From Pseudomonas lutea (GTDB lineage Bacteria > Pseudomonadota > Gammaproteobacteria > Pseudomonadales > Pseudomonadaceae), in NCBI RefSeq assembly GCF_000759445.1, contig NZ_JRMB01000001.1, positions 620,001 to 684,000 of the forward strand: a DNA stretch of 64,000 nt, in the 5' to 3' direction. The notes below the pieces were generated by a model. The model searched no databases and had not been told where the DNA came from. It saw only the letters and a program-made list of their open reading frames with translations. Positions 18,241 through 26,178 of the stretch are shown here, in pieces (position 1 is the first letter of the stretch; each line of letters starts with the position of its first letter). The translations under genes were made by a program, and so were the position numbers.

Positions 18241-19492
18241 GCGGATCGATGTTTATTACAACGGCTGGGATGAGCGCTGGTTGTGGGGGACGCTGGTCTC
18301 CACCACCGCCCTGACCGGACGCCCGCAGATCGTCTTTGAATACAGCGATCAGGCTCGCGCCAGCGGCCTGGAGCTGTCGGGCTTTACGCTGCCACTGGAC
18401 GGCCCGCGCTTGCGTCGAAACTTTCCGTCGCACCAACTCGCGTTGCCGGGGCCCGTCTACGATGCGTTACCCGATGGCTGGGGCATGTTGCTGATGGACC
18501 GATTGTTCCGACGTCGTCAGCTGAATGCGGCGCGCATCGGGCCGCTGGAGCGGTTGGCTTATATTGGCGACACGGCCATGGGGGCGATGTCGTTTGAACC
18601 CGTCTCGCCTGAAGGTCAGGTGTCTCAAGCCCATGTCCCGATCGAGTTGCTGGCCGCCGAGATTCAAGAGGTGGTGCAGGGAGACGGAGGCGAATTTCTG
18701 CACACCTTGATGCTCGTCGGCGGCTCACCCCAGGGCGCCAGGCCCAAGGCATTGGTTTACCGCAACGGTGCCACCGGCGCATTCACCACGGCCGCCACAC
18801 CAGAATTCGAAGCCTGGCTGATCAAATTCCCTGCCAAAGGCGAGCACCCGGAAGTCTGCGCAGTTGAAAGCGTATATGCCGAATGCCTGCGCCGGTGCGG
18901 CATCCGCACGCCCGATACGCAGCACTTCACCTTGCCCGGCGGCCTGGCGGCGTTCGCCAGTCGCCGATTCGACCGGGTCAACGGTCGCCGAGTGCCAATG
19001 CAAAGCCTTGCCGCGTTCACCGGCGCGGACTACACCTCGCCCGGGTCACTGGACTACGTCAACTTTCTGCGCGCGACGCAACTGTGTACCAACGACGTCC
19101 GTGAAAAAGCCATTGCGTACGAGCGCGCCGTGTTCAACATCGCGTTCAACAACCGCGACGATCATCCGAAGAACTTCGCTTACCTCATGTCGGCCACTGG
19201 CGCCTGGTCGCTGTCGCCTGCGTATGACGTGACCTTCTGTGAAGGCCCGGGCGGGTATCACCAGATGGACGTGCTGGGCGAGGCGTTGGCGATCGATCGA
19301 AACGCGATGCTCCGGCTGGGTGAAGAAGCCGAGATGTCTGCGCAAGCAGCGGGCGTTGTGATCGACGCTGTCTGTGAGGTCGCCCTTCAGTTCGCGTCGA
19401 TTGCCCGGCAGATCCATCCCGGGTTGATCCGAGGCGAAACGTTGCAGGCTATTCAGGGACGGATCGACGAGAACGTTGCGTTGCTGCGTTGA
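18233..19492 (+). CDS. HipA-like serine/threonine kinase toxin
   Basis: This 419-residue HipA-family protein has all the kinase landmarks. There is a Gly-rich ATP-binding loop (GGSPQGARPKA, 163-173), an ATP-binding lysine (Lys199 in IKFPAK), the catalytic segment FNNRDDHPKN (305-314) with Asp309/Asp310, and the metal-binding SPAYDVTF (328-335). The N-terminal Couple_hipA-like region (LPDGWGMLLMDRLF) is also present, so it should be active. The E. coli relative phosphorylates GltX and causes growth arrest; whether this protein has the same target is unknown. It overlaps hipB by 8 nt, and a tandem repeat follows within a few bases. Confidence 0.88.
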   Translation: MLERIDVYYNGWDERWLWGTLVSTTALTGRPQIVFEYSDQARASGLELSGFTLPLDGPRLRRNFPSHQLALPGPVYDALPDGWGMLLMDRLFRRRQLNAARIGPLERLAYIGDTAMGAMSFEPVSPEGQVSQAHVPIELLAAEIQEVVQGDGGEFLHTLMLVGGSPQGARPKALVYRNGATGAFTTAATPEFEAWLIKFPAKGEHPEVCAVESVYAECLRRCGIRTPDTQHFTLPGGLAAFASRRFDRVNGRRVPMQSLAAFTGADYTSPGSLDYVNFLRATQLCTNDVREKAIAYERAVFNIAFNNRDDHPKNFAYLMSATGAWSLSPAYDVTFCEGPGGYHQMDVLGEALAIDRNAMLRLGEEAEMSAQAAGVVIDAVCEVALQFASIARQIHPGLIRGETLQAIQGRIDENVALLR

Positions 19493-19495
19493 GGC

Positions 19496-19748
19496 TTCCC
19501 GGCTAAAGCCGGTCCCACATTCGAGGTTCCAGCCCCGCCATAAGCCGGTCCCATGTTCGAGGTTCCAGCCCCGCCACAAGTCGGCCTCACGTTCGAGGTC
19601 TCAGCCTGGCTAAAAGCCGGTCCCATGTCCGAGATTCCAGCTCCGCTAAAAGCCGGTCCCACGTTCGAGGTCACAACCCAGCTAGCTGACGGAGCCTGTG
19701 CCCCAGTGTGACCGCGCTGGTCCAGTGGGACCGGCTTTAGCCGGGAAG
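19496..19748. repeat. 36-bp tandem repeat built on a REP half-site
   Basis: Five head-to-tail units start at 19507, 19543, 19579, 19615 and 19651, exactly 36 bp apart. Each begins with a version of AGCCGGTCCCA followed by a variant of TTCGAGGTTCCAG. The array begins with CCCGGCTAAAGCCGGTCCCA. After a spacer, the inverse half-site TGGGACCGGCTTTAGCCGGG closes it at 19726-19745. So an expanded 36-bp unit lies between the two arms of one REPIN. The remaining bases to 19853 show no other feature. Confidence 0.9.
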
Positions 19749-19853
19749 GGGCCGGTGTTGTCACTCTAAGCTTTGAGATGTGATGCTGGGTGCTTTCTTG
19801 GCGAGGAGTCGGTTTCACCCGCTCTCATCATCTCCTCTTTATAACGGAAACCC

Positions 19854-20300
19854 ATGGCTCAGCCCCGCATACGTCACATCGCCATCTGCGTCTTTTCCCA
19901 TCAAGGCAAGATCCTGGTTAATGCGTTTCCGGACGCCGTGAAGCAGCAAACACTGTTTCGGCCTTTGGGCGGCGGCATTGAGTTCGGCGAGCACAGCGCC
20001 GACGCCATCGTCCGGGAGATCCGCGAGGAACTGGACCTGCCGATCCACGACGTTCGTTTGCTCGGGACGCTGGAAAGCCTGTTCACCTATTTAGGTAAAC
20101 CGGGCCACGAGTTCGTTCAAGTCTACGACGCGCAGTTCAGCGATCTGCGGGTTTACGACCAATGCGGTCTGGAAGGACACGAAAGTAATGGCGACCGCAT
20201 CCAGGCGCAGTGGCGGGACAGCGAGAGCCTGCGTCGCGACGGCGTATTGGTGCCGGAAGGGCTTCACGAAATGCTGCGGTCGCTGTCTCTTCTCGAATAA
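19854..20300 (+). CDS. NUDIX hydrolase
   Basis: This is a 148-residue single-domain NUDIX protein, which would cleave a nucleoside diphosphate linked to another moiety. The NUDIX box runs from GGGIEFGEHSADAIV into REIREELDLPI. The metal-binding Glu residues (REIREE) are intact, but the usual Gly after EEx is Asp. LFRPLGGGIEFGE and the acidic C-terminal half resemble general MutT-like housekeeping enzymes. The substrate cannot be predicted. It is monocistronic, between the hipA repeat and the Tat-exported hydrolase. Confidence 0.85.
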   Translation: MAQPRIRHIAICVFSHQGKILVNAFPDAVKQQTLFRPLGGGIEFGEHSADAIVREIREELDLPIHDVRLLGTLESLFTYLGKPGHEFVQVYDAQFSDLRVYDQCGLEGHESNGDRIQAQWRDSESLRRDGVLVPEGLHEMLRSLSLLE

Positions 20301-20477
20301 AGGAAAGCAGGCCTGCTTGGATCATTGCCATCAGGGCCTGGATGACAGCGACGGGGAGAGGGGAGCGGACCGCCAGCGTTGCAGGATCAGCAACAGTGCA
20401 TTGAATATTCTGGTGATTCCCCTTGGCGGAGGGGGCAAATAGCATGAGATGAACTCATCTCCCATGCGAGCCATTCA

Positions 20478-21521
20478 ATGACTACGTTTGATCCAGCCAA
20501 TTCCGGTAACGGCAACCCCGGCGTCAGTCGGCGCAAAGTGCTTAGAGTCGCTGTGGCGGGCGCAGGCGCCGCGTCTGTCTTGGGCAGTTCGTTTGTGAGC
20601 GCGGCGGCCAGCCAGCATCCTCCCGAAACAGGCAATGCCACAGCATTCGATGATGCTTTTCGTGTCACCTTCCACAAGCAGCAGGTCGGCGATGTCGAGG
20701 TGTTCTACCGCGAAGCCGGACCAAAAAATGCCCCGGTGCTCCTGCTCCTGCACGGCTTTCCGACTTCAAGCCACATGTTCCGTAACCTGATGCCGTTGCT
20801 GGCCAGCCAATACCGTGTGATCGCGCCTGACTTGCCTGGTTTTGGCAACACCACTACCCCCGCTCGGGGCGCGTTTGATTACACCTTCGACAACCTCTTC
20901 AAAGTCATCGAGGGCTTTACCGAGGCGCTGGGGTTGAGCCGGTATGCCCTTTACATATTTGATTACGGGGCGCCCGTCGGCTTGCGCCTTGCGGCCGCCC
21001 ACCCGGAACGGGTCACGGCGATCATCAGCCAGAACGGCAATGCGTATCTCGAAGGCTTCAGCGACCAGTGGGATCCGTGGCAAGCCTATTGGCGCGACCC
21101 CACACCGGCCAACCGGGAAGCCTGTCGGCCGTCATTGTTGCCGGCCACTATTCGCGACTGGCAGTACGGCACCGGTGCGGACCCGCAGAAACTGTCGCCC
21201 GACGGCTACAACCTGGACATTCTGTACATGGCACGGCCTGGCGCTGAAGATATCCAGCTGGACCTGATCCTCGACTACCGCTCCAACGTCTCGGCCTACC
21301 CGGCATTTCAGGCGTACCTGCGTCAGCATCAGCCGCCGTTGCTGGCCGTGTGGGGCAAGCACGATCCGGCGTTCATCCCGCCCGGAGCACTGGCGTTTCG
21401 CAAAGATATTCCAGATGCCGAGGTGCACTTGCTGGACACCGGGCATTTCGCGCTGGAGACCCATGCACCGGAGGTTGCGGCATACATTCGGGAGTTTCTT
21501 GGGCGGAAGATGAGGGTTTAG
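20478..21521 (+). CDS. Tat-exported alpha/beta hydrolase with Asp nucleophile
   Basis: This 347-residue protein begins with a twin-arginine signal (SRRKVLRVAVAGAGAASVLG, residues 17-36), so it is probably folded in the cytoplasm and exported. The hydrolase core has the oxyanion loop LLHGFPTSSHMF, an Asp nucleophile in IFDYGAP (Asp162), an acid in WGKHDPAF and the His of DTGHFALE. An Asp nucleophile with this loop fits epoxide hydrolases or haloalkane dehalogenases rather than esterases. The exact substrate is unknown. The downstream LysR gene is convergent. Confidence 0.83.
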   Translation: MTTFDPANSGNGNPGVSRRKVLRVAVAGAGAASVLGSSFVSAAASQHPPETGNATAFDDAFRVTFHKQQVGDVEVFYREAGPKNAPVLLLLHGFPTSSHMFRNLMPLLASQYRVIAPDLPGFGNTTTPARGAFDYTFDNLFKVIEGFTEALGLSRYALYIFDYGAPVGLRLAAAHPERVTAIISQNGNAYLEGFSDQWDPWQAYWRDPTPANREACRPSLLPATIRDWQYGTGADPQKLSPDGYNLDILYMARPGAEDIQLDLILDYRSNVSAYPAFQAYLRQHQPPLLAVWGKHDPAFIPPGALAFRKDIPDAEVHLLDTGHFALETHAPEVAAYIREFLGRKMRV

Positions 21522-21638
21522 CGGGTTTTAGAAATGGTGCCCGCGCCGTGAGAGGACCTCGGATTAGAGCTCGGTGAGCTTCGATCCGAGTCAGGGGGTG
21601 GGGATCGCAAAGCGCTCACCTGCGCTGCGGGCAGGGTG

Positions 21639-22553
21639 TCAAAGGCTGTCAGGATCCCCAAAAAACATCTGAATGCGCGACCGCAACCAGCGCTCCCCAG
21701 GATCATTATCCTGCGAGCCGCGCCAGGCCATGTGCAGCTCGAACGTGCGAGATTCGATCGGCAGTTCTTCCGAGCGCACACCGCCCGCAGCCGTCAGCAC
21801 GGCAGCCGCGTAGTCCGGCACGGTGGCAACGATGTCGGTTCCGGCAATCAGCGTCGCCAGCCCGTTGAACTGCGGAACCGCCAGCACGACGTGGCGTTTG
21901 CGTCCGATTTGTTCCAGGTGCTCGTCGATGAAGCCGCCCAGGTCGCCGGCGAAGGACACCAGTGCATGGGGCCGTGCGCAGAAGTCGTCCAGGGTGATTG
22001 GCCCCGGCATGGTGTCGGCGCGCAGCAGTTTGGGCTTGCTGCGGCGCAGCACTTTGCGCTTGGCGTTGGCCGGCAAATCATCGGTATAGCTCACGCCAAT
22101 GGAAATTTCGCCCGACGACAGCAGGGCGGGCATGAGGATGTAGTTGGTCCGGCGCACCACCAGCACGATCCCCGGCGACTCCGAGCGCAGGCGCTTGAGC
22201 AGCGGGGGCAGCAGGGCGAATTCGACCTCATCGGACAGGCCGATGCGGAACACGGCGGTGCTGGTGGCCGGATCGAAGTCTGCCGCGCGGCTGACAGCGG
22301 TTGAGATGGAATCGAGCGCAGGGGACAGCAGACCAAAGATCTCGATCGCTCGTGCGGTTGGCTCCATGCTGCGCCCCGTGCGCACGAACAGCGGATCGTC
22401 GAACAGCCCGCGCAGTCGCGACAGCGCTGCGCTGATCGCCGGCTGGCCGAGAAACAGCTTCTCGGCGGCGCGGGTGACGCTGCGTTCATGCATCAGTGTT
22501 TCAAAAACGATGAGCAGATTGAGGTCAACGCGACGCAGGTCGTTGCGATTCAT
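21639..22553 (-). CDS. LysR-family transcriptional regulator
   Basis: This is a 305-residue LysR activator/repressor. The winged helix-turn-helix is at the N-terminus (MNRNDLRRVDLNLL, ERSVTRAAEKLFLGQPAISAALSRLR). An effector-binding domain follows (VFRIGLSDEVEFALLPPLLK, then GVSYTDDLP). ATG at 22553 fits the family N-terminus; an ATG 18 codons upstream would add an unrelated tail. It diverges from the oxidoreductase gene at 23032, which is the natural candidate target. The effector is unknown. Confidence 0.9.
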   Translation of the reverse strand: MNRNDLRRVDLNLLIVFETLMHERSVTRAAEKLFLGQPAISAALSRLRGLFDDPLFVRTGRSMEPTARAIEIFGLLSPALDSISTAVSRAADFDPATSTAVFRIGLSDEVEFALLPPLLKRLRSESPGIVLVVRRTNYILMPALLSSGEISIGVSYTDDLPANAKRKVLRRSKPKLLRADTMPGPITLDDFCARPHALVSFAGDLGGFIDEHLEQIGRKRHVVLAVPQFNGLATLIAGTDIVATVPDYAAAVLTAAGGVRSEELPIESRTFELHMAWRGSQDNDPGERWLRSRIQMFFGDPDSL

Positions 22554-22802
22554 GACGGGGGTCTCGGGGACATTGGTCGATTCATGGGCGGCCCAGACGC
22601 GCGCCACGTGTTCAGCTCAGCCAAGGATATTACGGGTAAATACCGGCGGTCTGCATTGTTGAATTTTCCTACAGCAGTGTAAATGCGTTTCTCGCGGGCT
22701 TTTGCCGTCCGTCCAGGCGTGTCATGTGAACCTTGCGAGCAGAAGGCGACCCAACCCTACATACTGGCCATTTGTAATCCAGCTAAATTGGACCGGTGCA
22801 GA

Positions 22803-22883
22803 GCAGGGCGCACGTGTACAACCCGGCGTTTCACGGCGCCGGGTTGCAATGTCGCCACAGGCACACAACAATGTGCGCCCTGC
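22803..22883. other. Nested inverted repeats in the LysR/oxidoreductase gap
   Basis: An outer perfect 11-bp inverted repeat (GCAGGGCGCAC at 22803-22813, complement at 22873-22883) encloses a perfect 10-bp hairpin. The hairpin is CAACCCGGCG at 22819-22828 with its complement at 22837-22846 and an 8-nt loop. Short GTGT/ACAC pairing is also possible between the two stems. It lies in the 478-bp divergent gap, which otherwise shows no gene. It could be a structured leader, a small RNA or the remnant of a mobile element; none of these is proven. Confidence 0.6.
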
Positions 22884-23031
22884 AGGCCCGGGACGGTCGA
22901 CGCAGATCCGGCAGCCGCCGTCGCCATCACAATCGATGGCAGGCATGTCGACTATTAATAGCCACTGATAGTGTTACCGGCAGCGCCCGGATAGAGTTCA
23001 TGGCATCAAGGTTCATAAGGCGAGGTTCGAA

Positions 23032-24054
23032 ATGTCCCGCACGATCCGTTTTCATCAGTTCGGTCCGGCCGAGGTGCTCAAAGTAGAAGAGCTGCCCGTC
23101 GCGTTGCCTGCACCCGGTGAGGTGCAAGTGCGCGTTCAGGCAATCGGCGTCACCTGGTACGACGTGCTGTGGCGACAAAATCTGGCTTCATCCCAGGCCC
23201 GCCTTCCTGCCGGGCTGGGTTCCGAAATGGCGGGCGTCATCACCGCCGTGGGTGAAGGTGTGAGCGATTTGAAGGTAGGCGACAAAGTTGCCAGCTTTCC
23301 CTCGGCAGACCCTAACGTGCACCCGGTATACGGCGAGCTGATCCTGCTGCCGCGTAACGCCGTTACCCTGTATCCCGACGTGCTGACCCCCAATGAAGCG
23401 GCGGTTCATTACACGCCGATGCTGGTGGCCTATTTCGCGTTCGTCGAGCTTGCGCGGGCCAAACCCGAGCAAACGGCGCTGGTGACCGATGCCAGTCACT
23501 GTGCAGGTCCTGCTTTTGTGCAATTGGGCAAGGCGTTGGGGATCAAGGTGATCGCGGCGACCAAGACCGACACCTGCCGCGAGTATTTGCTGAAGATGGG
23601 CGCTGACAAGGTGATCGTCACCGAGGAGCAGGATCTGCTTCTGGCGATCAACAAGTACACGGACAACCGCGGCGTGGACATCGTTCTGGACGGCCTGGGC
23701 GGTCCACAAATGTCGATGCTGGGCGATGTGTTGGCGCCTCGTGGCAGCCTGATTCTCTACGGGCTGCAGGGCGGTAACCAGACCCCGTTCCCGGCATGCG
23801 CGGCGTTCCAGAAGAACATCCAGTTCTTCGTGCATTGCGTGGGTAACTTCACCGGCAAGCCTGAGCTGGGCATCAAGCAGGACGAAGAGGCGATCAAACG
23901 TGCATTGCGCGACATCAATCAGATGACGGCCGATGGCATGCTGGTTCCGCAGATCACCAAAGTGTTCCCGTTCGATCAGTTGGTCGAAGCCCATCGTTTG
24001 ATGGACGGCTGCCCGGTCGGTGGTCGCATCGTGGTTGAGGTTGATCCATCCTGA
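23032..24054 (+). CDS. MDR-family quinone oxidoreductase-like enzyme
   Basis: This 340-residue medium-chain dehydrogenase/reductase is probably NADPH-dependent. The GroES-like N-terminus (RFHQFGPAEVLKVEELPV, GSEMAGVITAVGEGVSDLKVGDKVA) and the Rossmann domain are clear (VTDASHCAGPAFVQLGKALG and GADKVIVTEEQDL). Neither the catalytic nor the structural zinc ligands are present, as in the quinone oxidoreductase branch. The cofactor loop DASHCAG replaces the common GAAGGVG, which is unusual. It diverges from a LysR gene that probably controls it. A terminator follows at 24163. Confidence 0.87.
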   Translation: MSRTIRFHQFGPAEVLKVEELPVALPAPGEVQVRVQAIGVTWYDVLWRQNLASSQARLPAGLGSEMAGVITAVGEGVSDLKVGDKVASFPSADPNVHPVYGELILLPRNAVTLYPDVLTPNEAAVHYTPMLVAYFAFVELARAKPEQTALVTDASHCAGPAFVQLGKALGIKVIAATKTDTCREYLLKMGADKVIVTEEQDLLLAINKYTDNRGVDIVLDGLGGPQMSMLGDVLAPRGSLILYGLQGGNQTPFPACAAFQKNIQFFVHCVGNFTGKPELGIKQDEEAIKRALRDINQMTADGMLVPQITKVFPFDQLVEAHRLMDGCPVGGRIVVEVDPS

Positions 24055-24162
24055 GCGCAGATCATCGCGCTTATTGAATGCTCGACGCTTTGACCTGGCG
24101 TCGGGATCAGGTTGGAGACCGGTAGAAGGTAGCCAACACGTCACAGGTCACAGGTCACATTC

Positions 24163-24194
24163 AAGCCTTCCCGCAAAGTCCGGAAGGCTTTTTG
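24163..24194 (+). terminator. Rho-independent terminator
   Basis: AAGCCTTCC and GGAAGGCTT pair around a 10-nt loop and are followed by TTTGTTT, about 110 bp after the oxidoreductase stop. The approach contains two direct copies of GTCACAG. Confidence 0.85.
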
Positions 24195-24300
24195 TTTATT
24201 GAAGTTTAGTTTTATAAACGACGTTCACAACATTCCTATGTGACTGATCTCGTGGAGTTGCGTCAGCCGAGCGGGTTCACTGTTCCTGTTTTATCCGCTC

Positions 24301-24347
24301 TGTTTAAACATCCGTTTATTCATGCCATTAAACAGGTCTGTTTAATG
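24301..24347. promoter_or_regulatory. Candidate operator for the peptide/ATP-PPase locus
   Basis: A perfect 10-bp palindrome TGTTTAAACA (24301-24310) is followed by a perfect inverted repeat at 24326-24347, arms CATTAAACAG and CTGTTTAATG around GT. Both share the half-site TGTTTAA. The pair lies about 50 bp upstream of the predicted -35. Such a position suits an activator, for example the MocR-type product of the third gene. The assignment to that protein is inference. The rest of 24195-24398 is AT-rich without an ORF. Confidence 0.6.
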
Positions 24348-24398
24348 CGCCTCTTTGTGCGCGGAAAAACCGCTGCTTTTATGTCGGTGGTTGCCGGC

Positions 24399-24426
24399 TT
24401 GTAATTATTTCTCTGAGGCCGATAAT
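24399..24426 (+). promoter_or_regulatory. Predicted sigma70-type promoter of the peptide/ATP-PPase locus
   Basis: TTGTAA (24399-24404) and GATAAT (24421-24426) are 16 nt apart. The expected transcription start is near 24433, giving a leader of about 27 nt before the 46-codon ORF. Confidence 0.55.
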
Positions 24427-24459
24427 CTCATCAATAATTAAAACTCAAGGAATGAGGCA

Positions 24460-24600
24460 ATGTTTGATGACCTGCCGCCGAATGCCGTGCCCGCCCACGC
24501 CAGTGCTGCGGCCTTTGCAGCCCCTGCGAATATCGTCTGCTTTATCAGTTCTGAAACCAACATTCTGTCGGTTAAGGGCAACCGGGTTGTGACGCCATGA
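24460..24600 (+). CDS. 46-residue peptide, possible precursor or leader peptide
   Basis: ATG at 24460 has AAGGA 8 nt upstream and follows the predicted promoter closely. The product begins MFDDLPPNAVPAHASAAAF and ends SVKGNRVVTP. It has an Ala/Pro-rich N-terminal half and a more polar C-terminal half containing one Cys and Ser/Thr residues (CFISSETN). Its stop overlaps the next start (ATGA at 24597-24600), which argues that it is translated and coupled to the ATP-pyrophosphatase gene. Size, position and coupling would suit a peptide substrate for that enzyme, but a regulatory leader ORF is also possible. No known family was recognised. Confidence 0.5.
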   Translation: MFDDLPPNAVPAHASAAAFAAPANIVCFISSETNILSVKGNRVVTP

Positions 24601-26098
24601 GTGCCATGCACGAACAAGCCATGAACTACGTATACCAACAAGTGCTGCAACGCTTGTCAGGTTATTTGAACCGCAACGAACGAACGGCGCTGCAACTATT
24701 GATTCAACGCCTGGTAGTTGCCGCGGGGGAATCGACAAGATCGGCGGTTATAAAGTGCTGGTGGCGTTTGGCGGTGGCAAGGACAGCGCGTACACCGTTG
24801 CCATGTTGCGCGCCGCGCAGTTGACCATCGCTGCCAGGGGGCCGGCAACGTTCAGGCTGCGAGTGGCCAATATGCGGCATGCCGGTATTACCTCAGCCGT
24901 GATGGGCAATATCGATCGCTGCTACTCCGCCCTGTTCATGCACGACGACCCGAGGGTCGAGCTGCTGGTAATCGACCATCAATATGCGCAGATCTTCGAA
25001 GCGGACTTGCCGTTTTCCAGCGCAGGCCGTGAGCAGAACCGCTCCGATCTGCTATTGGCCGGCCACCTGACGGCTGGGGACGCCCGGGCCACCTTTTGCA
25101 ACAGCTGCTACCTGGGCATGGCCGAGTTCATGGTCCGTGCTGCGTGTTGGGGGGACGGCGTCGATGCGCTGATCAGCGCGGACTCGCTCAAGGAGCAAAA
25201 GCAGTACGCTGCGTGGATCACGCGTCTTGCCCGGCACGGCAAAGAGAACCTCGCGCCCTGGCACACGTTGGGGTTCAGCGGAGCGTTGAACGTCATCGAC
25301 ACCGTTGCAAGCGAGTACTACCAGGCGCTGTACGGCAACGCTGCGCAACCGTCGGGCTACACCCGCCCGCCGTTTTACCCGCACCGAAGCATGGCGCCCA
25401 CCCTGCTGACGGCTGCTGACCTCATCGGCTTTCGGGCCCATGAGCACTGGGCACTGCTGACGGATTTCCTGGGCTTCCGCTTCGACGATCTTGCGTTCAA
25501 TTTCAGTGAGTCGGACTGCGCCAACCCGCTGCTCATGGCGCACCTGCGGGGCTTGAGGGCCGAGTTCATCGAAGATCGTTCGTACGACGAGGGCATCGCC
25601 CAATACCTTGAAGTGGCCGCCACACTGATGCGCCGCAAGCGCATGCCAGGGCGGCTTATCACCCAGGCGCTCGCCGCGTACGACAGCCCTGGAAAAATCC
25701 AGGATCGCCGGCAGCTGGCCGAAGGCTATGGTCAGGAGGCATTCGGGCTGGGCGAGACGCAGTGGGTGTGCCTGCTGTTTTCGCCCTTTGTGGACGCTGG
25801 CGCGCGGCTCGAAGCGTTCCTGCGTCGATACCATCCGGGCATGCTGGTCGGGCTGAGTGACCTGCACAAGGCGTTGGCTGGCCAGCTCGCGCCGGACCTG
25901 GTGGAGCATTGGCTGGTGGATGTCAGCGGCCTGAGCTTGAAGGGACTGCAATCGCTTTACGCCAAGGGTCGCGTGGACTTTAACGACGACAGTTCGATTA
26001 TCGCGCGCGTGCGTGCAGCCGACCCCGACAAGCGTCGGGTGGTGACGGTGGATCCGCTCACGGGAACGTTGACGAGCGAAGTGATCTCAGGCCGCTGA
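24597..26098 (+). CDS. N-type ATP pyrophosphatase-like protein, apparent frameshift near 24725
   Basis: The P-loop-like VLVAFGGGKDSAYTVAML matches the SGGxDS motif of N-type ATP pyrophosphatases, which adenylate a substrate (as in tRNA thiolases, QueC and asparagine synthetase). Further on are TFCNSCYLGMAEF, with a C-x2-C pair, and SADSLKEQKQYAAW. The uninterrupted frame starts only at GTG 24755 (447 residues), inside the first beta strand. A different frame from ATG 24597 (NYVYQQVLQRLSGYLNRNER to QRLVVAAG) joins it perfectly if one G is added to the GGGGG run at 24725-24729. That would give about 500 residues. Explanations are a sequencing error, a disabled gene or -1 slippage. The function of this subfamily is unknown to me. 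Confidence 0.7.
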
Positions 26099-26178
26099 GC
26101 GCGGCGGTTTAACGGGCCGGGGCGATCCGCTGGCTCTTTCTGCGACGACCCTGCGCCAGGCGCACGGATGGGGGTGTT

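Noticed and set aside
19496..19748. Possible CRISPR array
   Set aside because: The 36-bp units are contiguous, without unique spacers, and derive from a REP half-site; no cas genes are present.
19453..19818. A minus-strand ORF encoding 12-residue repeats
   Set aside because: It is the translation of the 36-bp DNA repeat, which stays open because 36 is a multiple of three.
24452..24589. Alternative start ATG 24452 in another frame before the ATP-pyrophosphatase gene
   Set aside because: It is too close to AAGGA, encodes an Arg/Cys/Pro-rich peptide and ends before the next gene without coupling, unlike the frame from 24460.
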